DNA of 64,000 nt, from the NCBI GenBank assembly GCA_035606355.1, contig DATNFO010000015.1, positions 1 to 64,000 of the forward strand. Reading direction: 5' to 3'. Source of the stretch: Sulfopaludibacter sp035606355 (GTDB lineage: Bacteria > Acidobacteriota > Terriglobia > Bryobacterales > Bryobacteraceae). The first letter of the stretch is position 1. Every line of letters begins with the position of its first letter. Positions 62,001 through 64,000 of this stretch are shown in pieces. Position numbers and translations under genes: made by a program. A model generated the notes under the pieces. It did no database searches and was not told the DNA's origin. It saw nothing but the letters and a program-made list of their open reading frames with translations.

Positions 62001-62472
62001 CGTCGTTTCCGGATGGAGGGTGAATGGGTTCGTGAAGTATATGTCAGGCATTCCGCTGTCAATTACGGCGGGCGCAGGATTCCTTGGGTCCATCGGCTAC
62101 ACGCAACGTGGTAACGCGGTAGCGGGCGTCTCTCCGTATCAAACGACCGATCCGCGCGATTTCAATCCGGCGAAGAACAAATTCCTGAACCCCGCTGCGT
62201 TCACTACCAGCACCGGCTTCAACTTCGGCAATCTGGCGCCTTCGTTGAGCTGGGTGCGTGGCTTCTGGTCGAAGCAGGAGGCTCTCACGGTTGGACGTGA
62301 TTTCGCGTTGACCGAGCGGGCAAAGCTCGAGTTCAGTGTGGACGCTGTGAATCCGTTCAACTTCCATCGCTGGGGCAATCCGAACACGGTGCTCACTTCG
62401 GCCGCGTTCGGCACGGTCACGAGCGCGTCCGACGGCCGCACGCTGCAAATCAACGCTGCCGTGAAGTTCTAA
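59005..62472 (+). CDS. Oar-like TonB-dependent receptor, sucrose/fructan locus
   Basis: 1155 residues. Signal peptide with a long basic start (MKTISFPSAPFGAGPFKSIL, then RILLFFALLVPAFGQ). The carboxypeptidase-regulatory-like domain follows (IQGEVKDQSGAVIPGATVKI, GIYIAPNLPVATYRVTIS). Next are a plug-like region (TEAFIDGAPASERI, EYGGFGNWFTTVTIKSGTNV) and a barrel ending RTLQINAAVKF with terminal Phe. ATG 59005 follows GGGAGGAGGT and is preferred over the frame opening at 58912. It is divergent from the sucrose operon and shares its control region, so uptake of a fructose-containing sugar is likely. It differs in sequence from the receptor at 16390. Confidence 0.93.
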   Translation: MKTISFPSAPFGAGPFKSILRILLFFALLVPAFGQIDRGTIQGEVKDQSGAVIPGATVKITQIATNSTIDLTTNSQGIYIAPNLPVATYRVTISATGFGTFVREPVELRSRTEIRVDATMQPGAVNEQVEVNAAAPLLDTAAVNNSSSMQSDLIQELPMIVVGTKRDITGFLNNMPGTTQPNTFIPSVNASPTGLTEAFIDGAPASERIQKGALAENGPALEQVGEVSVVTNAFNAEYGGFGNWFTTVTIKSGTNVLHGSVFDHLGNDKLNARSFFQPRRTPYRQNEGGFTLGGPVVIPHIYNGKNKTFFFASLGVFFSRYGASNSIISIPTQAFLRGDFSGLVNAAGVQIPIYDPATTQPDGNGGFVRTQFPGNVIPGDRISQAAKIVAQYMPAPNLPGAFNNFFSKAAATWPYYNTWTPMIKIDHSISTKQKLAFTWTEQKRPRIIWSGGMTDAPAWGQPQINPLDNIFDQQANSWKVRLNHDYIFTPSVLNHITLSADRYYNLGINKTGGQGWDQKLGILGVPADAGEFPQISFSGGTAAPGQLNRGYDEVWHDLRYSVIENLSWIKGKHTMKFGGEIDRDWINRSQFGGASGSFGFSSAMTSQPDSPSYGLWGNAYASFVLGAVNTASAYVPVTTGTRWIRYAIFAQDEWRASAKLTISYGLRWDYQPMYSEVHNQISSFVPSLPNPGAGGRLGALGFASKQNDKFTDSWPNAFGPRLGVSYQVDPKTVVRASTGIYYANWGGTGLNYIYTAGYSGSPTFSSADGFSPLFSIGPGGTGTFPQNFVRPPALDPTFVNGQAISYSPRNGARLPQTVNWTFSIQRQIARDLSLEAVYLGSKTTHLGFVSNFDYLPVEDLKYGSTLLQPITSGAAAGAGISAPFPGFQNQLGANTVYQALRPYPQYTSVLTNVILDPVGRQTFNSLQIKMNKRFSGGLTIFGFFDWMKSFSLATDQYPGSRVMQLDPNPAASFSFSWAYALPFGKGRHFLQNTPRPVNAVVSGWRVNGFVKYMSGIPLSITAGAGFLGSIGYTQRGNAVAGVSPYQTTDPRDFNPAKNKFLNPAAFTTSTGFNFGNLAPSLSWVRGFWSKQEALTVGRDFALTERAKLEFSVDAVNPFNFHRWGNPNTVLTSAAFGTVTSASDGRTLQINAAVKF

Positions 62473-62484
62473 GACGGCAGCATC

Positions 62485-62525
62485 ATCCTGAGTCGGGCCG
62501 CGACGTTCGCGGCTCGGCTCAGGAT
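62485..62525 (+). terminator. Long hairpin after the TonB receptor gene
   Basis: ATCCTGAG pairs with CTCAGGAT (8 bp) and GCCGCGA with TCGCGGC (7 bp), separated by a symmetric TCGG/TCGG internal loop, with a CGT loop. The T run afterwards is poor. A second small hairpin, TGTCTT-GTTT-AAGACA, lies at 62536-62551. Partial termination or mRNA-end stabilisation before the epimerase gene is likely. Confidence 0.6.
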
Positions 62526-62588
62526 TAACTCAGCTTGTCTTGTTTAAGACAGATTCTTACTGCGTGGCCAGAAGGAACGAGGTGAATT

Positions 62589-64000
62589 GTGTTTCAGAAG
62601 ATCAACTTACGGGGCGGGTGGCGCCGCAGTGGGGTTGGAAACGTGGCCGCCCTACTTCTCCTGACGTGCGCCGGACAAGCACAGTCGCCTTCCGCTAACG
62701 CTCCCAAGTTCAAGCGAGCCTCCGACGCGGAAATTAGGAAGCACATCGATCGTGCCTGGGTAACCAAGGCATTCCTCGACGACATGATGGATCACTGGCT
62801 GCAAGCATCGGTCATGCCGAGCGGCTTCATCCAGGAGAATCTCGATCGCCAGTGGAAACCTTGGGGATCTCAGCGCGAGGCCAGTCTTAACGGCCAGGGT
62901 CGCATGCTGTACACGTTCGTCGAAGCCTACAAGGTCAGCCGCGACAAGAAGTACCTCGATGCCGTGACCCGCTGCGCCGACTTTTTGATGAAGATGCACG
63001 ACGATCAGTACGGCGGCTACTACAACCGGGTTTTGCCCGATTTCAAAGTGGTCGACGATACCAAGACGGGCTTCACCAGCTTCGCCATCTTCCCGCTGGC
63101 GCACGCCTACATCGCGACTAACGATCCGAAGTACAAAAACGCCGCAATGCAGGCGTGGGCCGAGGTGCGCGACAAAATGCGTGACGGCCAGTTTTTCCAA
63201 AACAGCATGAAGCGTGACTTCAGCGGTCCGGCGCCGATGAATTTCGGTGGAGCCCGCGGGGGCCCGTCGACTGCTGCCGCGGGTGCTCCAGGTCGCGCGC
63301 CGGGCGGCGCTCAGGGGCGCGGGTTTGCCGCCCGCCGCCACGGTCTCAACGTTCACATGTTCGAAGCACTCCTGGCGCTCTATCAGGCTACGCACGATCA
63401 GAGCGTCTGGAAGGAAATTACCGGCGAGATGGCCATGATGGAGAAGCTCTACAACTACGATCTTGGCTATCTTCCCGAGGGCTTCGACGAGAATTGGAAG
63501 GCGCCGGCGCCGACGTCGTTCAACGTCGGCCACCTCTTCGAATGGGCTTCGCTTTTCAGCCGCGCCGTCGAACTTGGCGCCGATCCCAAGTTCATTCCGC
63601 TCGGCAGCCGGTCCATCGACCTGGCGATCAAGGTCGGTTATGACCAAAAGGACGGCGCCACCTGGATGAACGCCGGCGCAGACGGCACAATCGCCAGGAA
63701 ATACATGATCTGGTGGACCGAGTGCGAAACCATGAAGGCGACCGCACGGTACGCCATTCTTCACGGCCGTAGCGATCTCTGGCCCTACTTCGACCGCACG
63801 CTGGCATTCGTGAAGAAGAACTTCATGGATCCCGAGTACGGAGGATGGTTCGAAGGCGTGATTCCGGGTGAGCCGCGCGAAGCGTTAGGCGAACGCGCCT
63901 ACATCAAGGGCGCGGTGGACGGACCGGAACTCAGCGCGTATCACCAGACGACGTTCTTTGTGGATCTGCTGCATCTTACCGATCCGGCGGCATCGCGGTG
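62589..64000 (+). CDS. AGE-family epimerase/isomerase (exported), 3' end outside window
   Basis: 470 codons from a GTG (GAGGTG five bases upstream) run off the window edge. The start VFQKINLRGGWRRSGVGNVA, then ALLLLTCAGQAQS, is a signal peptide. The alpha/alpha barrel of N-acylglucosamine 2-epimerase/cellobiose epimerase-like proteins follows: GQGRMLYTFVEAYKVSRD, YGGYYNRVLPDF, AARRHGLNVHMFEALLALYQ, FNVGHLFEWASLF, YMIWWTECETMKATARYAIL, and PEYGGWFEGVIP. Histidines in NVHMFE and VGHLFE match catalytic positions. A Gly/Ala-rich insert is near residue 225. Export is unusual for the family, where epimerases are cytoplasmic. Its place after the TonB receptor suggests action on a sugar of the same locus. 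Confidence 0.88.
   Translation, partial: MFQKINLRGGWRRSGVGNVAALLLLTCAGQAQSPSANAPKFKRASDAEIRKHIDRAWVTKAFLDDMMDHWLQASVMPSGFIQENLDRQWKPWGSQREASLNGQGRMLYTFVEAYKVSRDKKYLDAVTRCADFLMKMHDDQYGGYYNRVLPDFKVVDDTKTGFTSFAIFPLAHAYIATNDPKYKNAAMQAWAEVRDKMRDGQFFQNSMKRDFSGPAPMNFGGARGGPSTAAAGAPGRAPGGAQGRGFAARRHGLNVHMFEALLALYQATHDQSVWKEITGEMAMMEKLYNYDLGYLPEGFDENWKAPAPTSFNVGHLFEWASLFSRAVELGADPKFIPLGSRSIDLAIKVGYDQKDGATWMNAGADGTIARKYMIWWTECETMKATARYAILHGRSDLWPYFDRTLAFVKKNFMDPEYGGWFEGVIPGEPREALGERAYIKGAVDGPELSAYHQTTFFVDLLHLTDPAASR

Overview
The window looks like a chromosomal segment of an Acidobacteriota bacterium, most likely the Bryobacterales/Solibacter group. The DNA is GC-rich. It carries two very large Oar-like TonB-dependent receptors with an N-terminal carboxypeptidase-regulatory-like domain, many secreted hydrolases, and beta-propeller/BNR proteins. 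This organism assignment is inferred from gene style, not from a marker gene.

Layout. 1-3050: a partial MmgE/PrpD gene, a truncated and frameshifted metE remnant, and an AlkA-like DNA glycosylase. 3007-9685: signal transduction, namely a three-gene PAS/GAF histidine kinase and receiver operon, an ECF sigma factor, and a KdpD-like/KdpE-like pair without kdpFABC. 9875-13441: a large exported propeller protein. 13.5-16.3 kb: a decayed zone with a solo IS6-type inverted repeat, a tRNA-like inverted structure, a TonB-receptor fragment, a PD40 fragment and a uracil-DNA-glycosylase-like pseudogene.

16.4-45.8 kb is an amino-acid/peptide/aromatic catabolic block. It holds a TonB receptor, threonine synthase-like enzyme, sortilin/BNR protein, amidohydrolase, S9 peptidase, LysR regulator, GNAT, ornithine cyclodeaminase-like enzyme and M20 peptidase. 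A ten-gene, end-overlapping minus-strand operon follows (flavin reductase, HpaB-type monooxygenase, MarR, DUF2848, cupin, amidase, S9 peptidase, M19 dipeptidase, threonine dehydratase-like, PepSY protein). A divergent operon carries a Cys/Met-metabolism PLP enzyme, a GH43-like protein and a serine hydrolase. A shared palindrome, ATCGGTA-N-TACCGAT, lies before the threonine synthase gene, before the GNAT operon and between the ten-gene operon and the PLP-enzyme operon. Its half-sites, in everted order, flank the lysR start. In two cases its centre falls about 66 bp upstream of the predicted transcription start. I infer a local LysR regulon; this is the strongest candidate for an undescribed system here.

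45.8-47.0 kb: remnants of an IS6-family element, with both inverted repeats recognisable, and of an integrase-type transposase. 47.1-52.3 kb: three SGNH/GDSL hydrolases (two are tandem paralogues) and a neutral-ceramidase-like protein. 52.3-64.0 kb: a sucrose/fructan locus. Fructokinase, sucrose phosphorylase, MFS transporter, GH32 enzyme and a GntR/LacI-type chimeric regulator run on the minus strand. A TonB receptor with a textbook sigma-70 promoter and an AGE-family epimerase, cut by the window edge, run on the plus strand.
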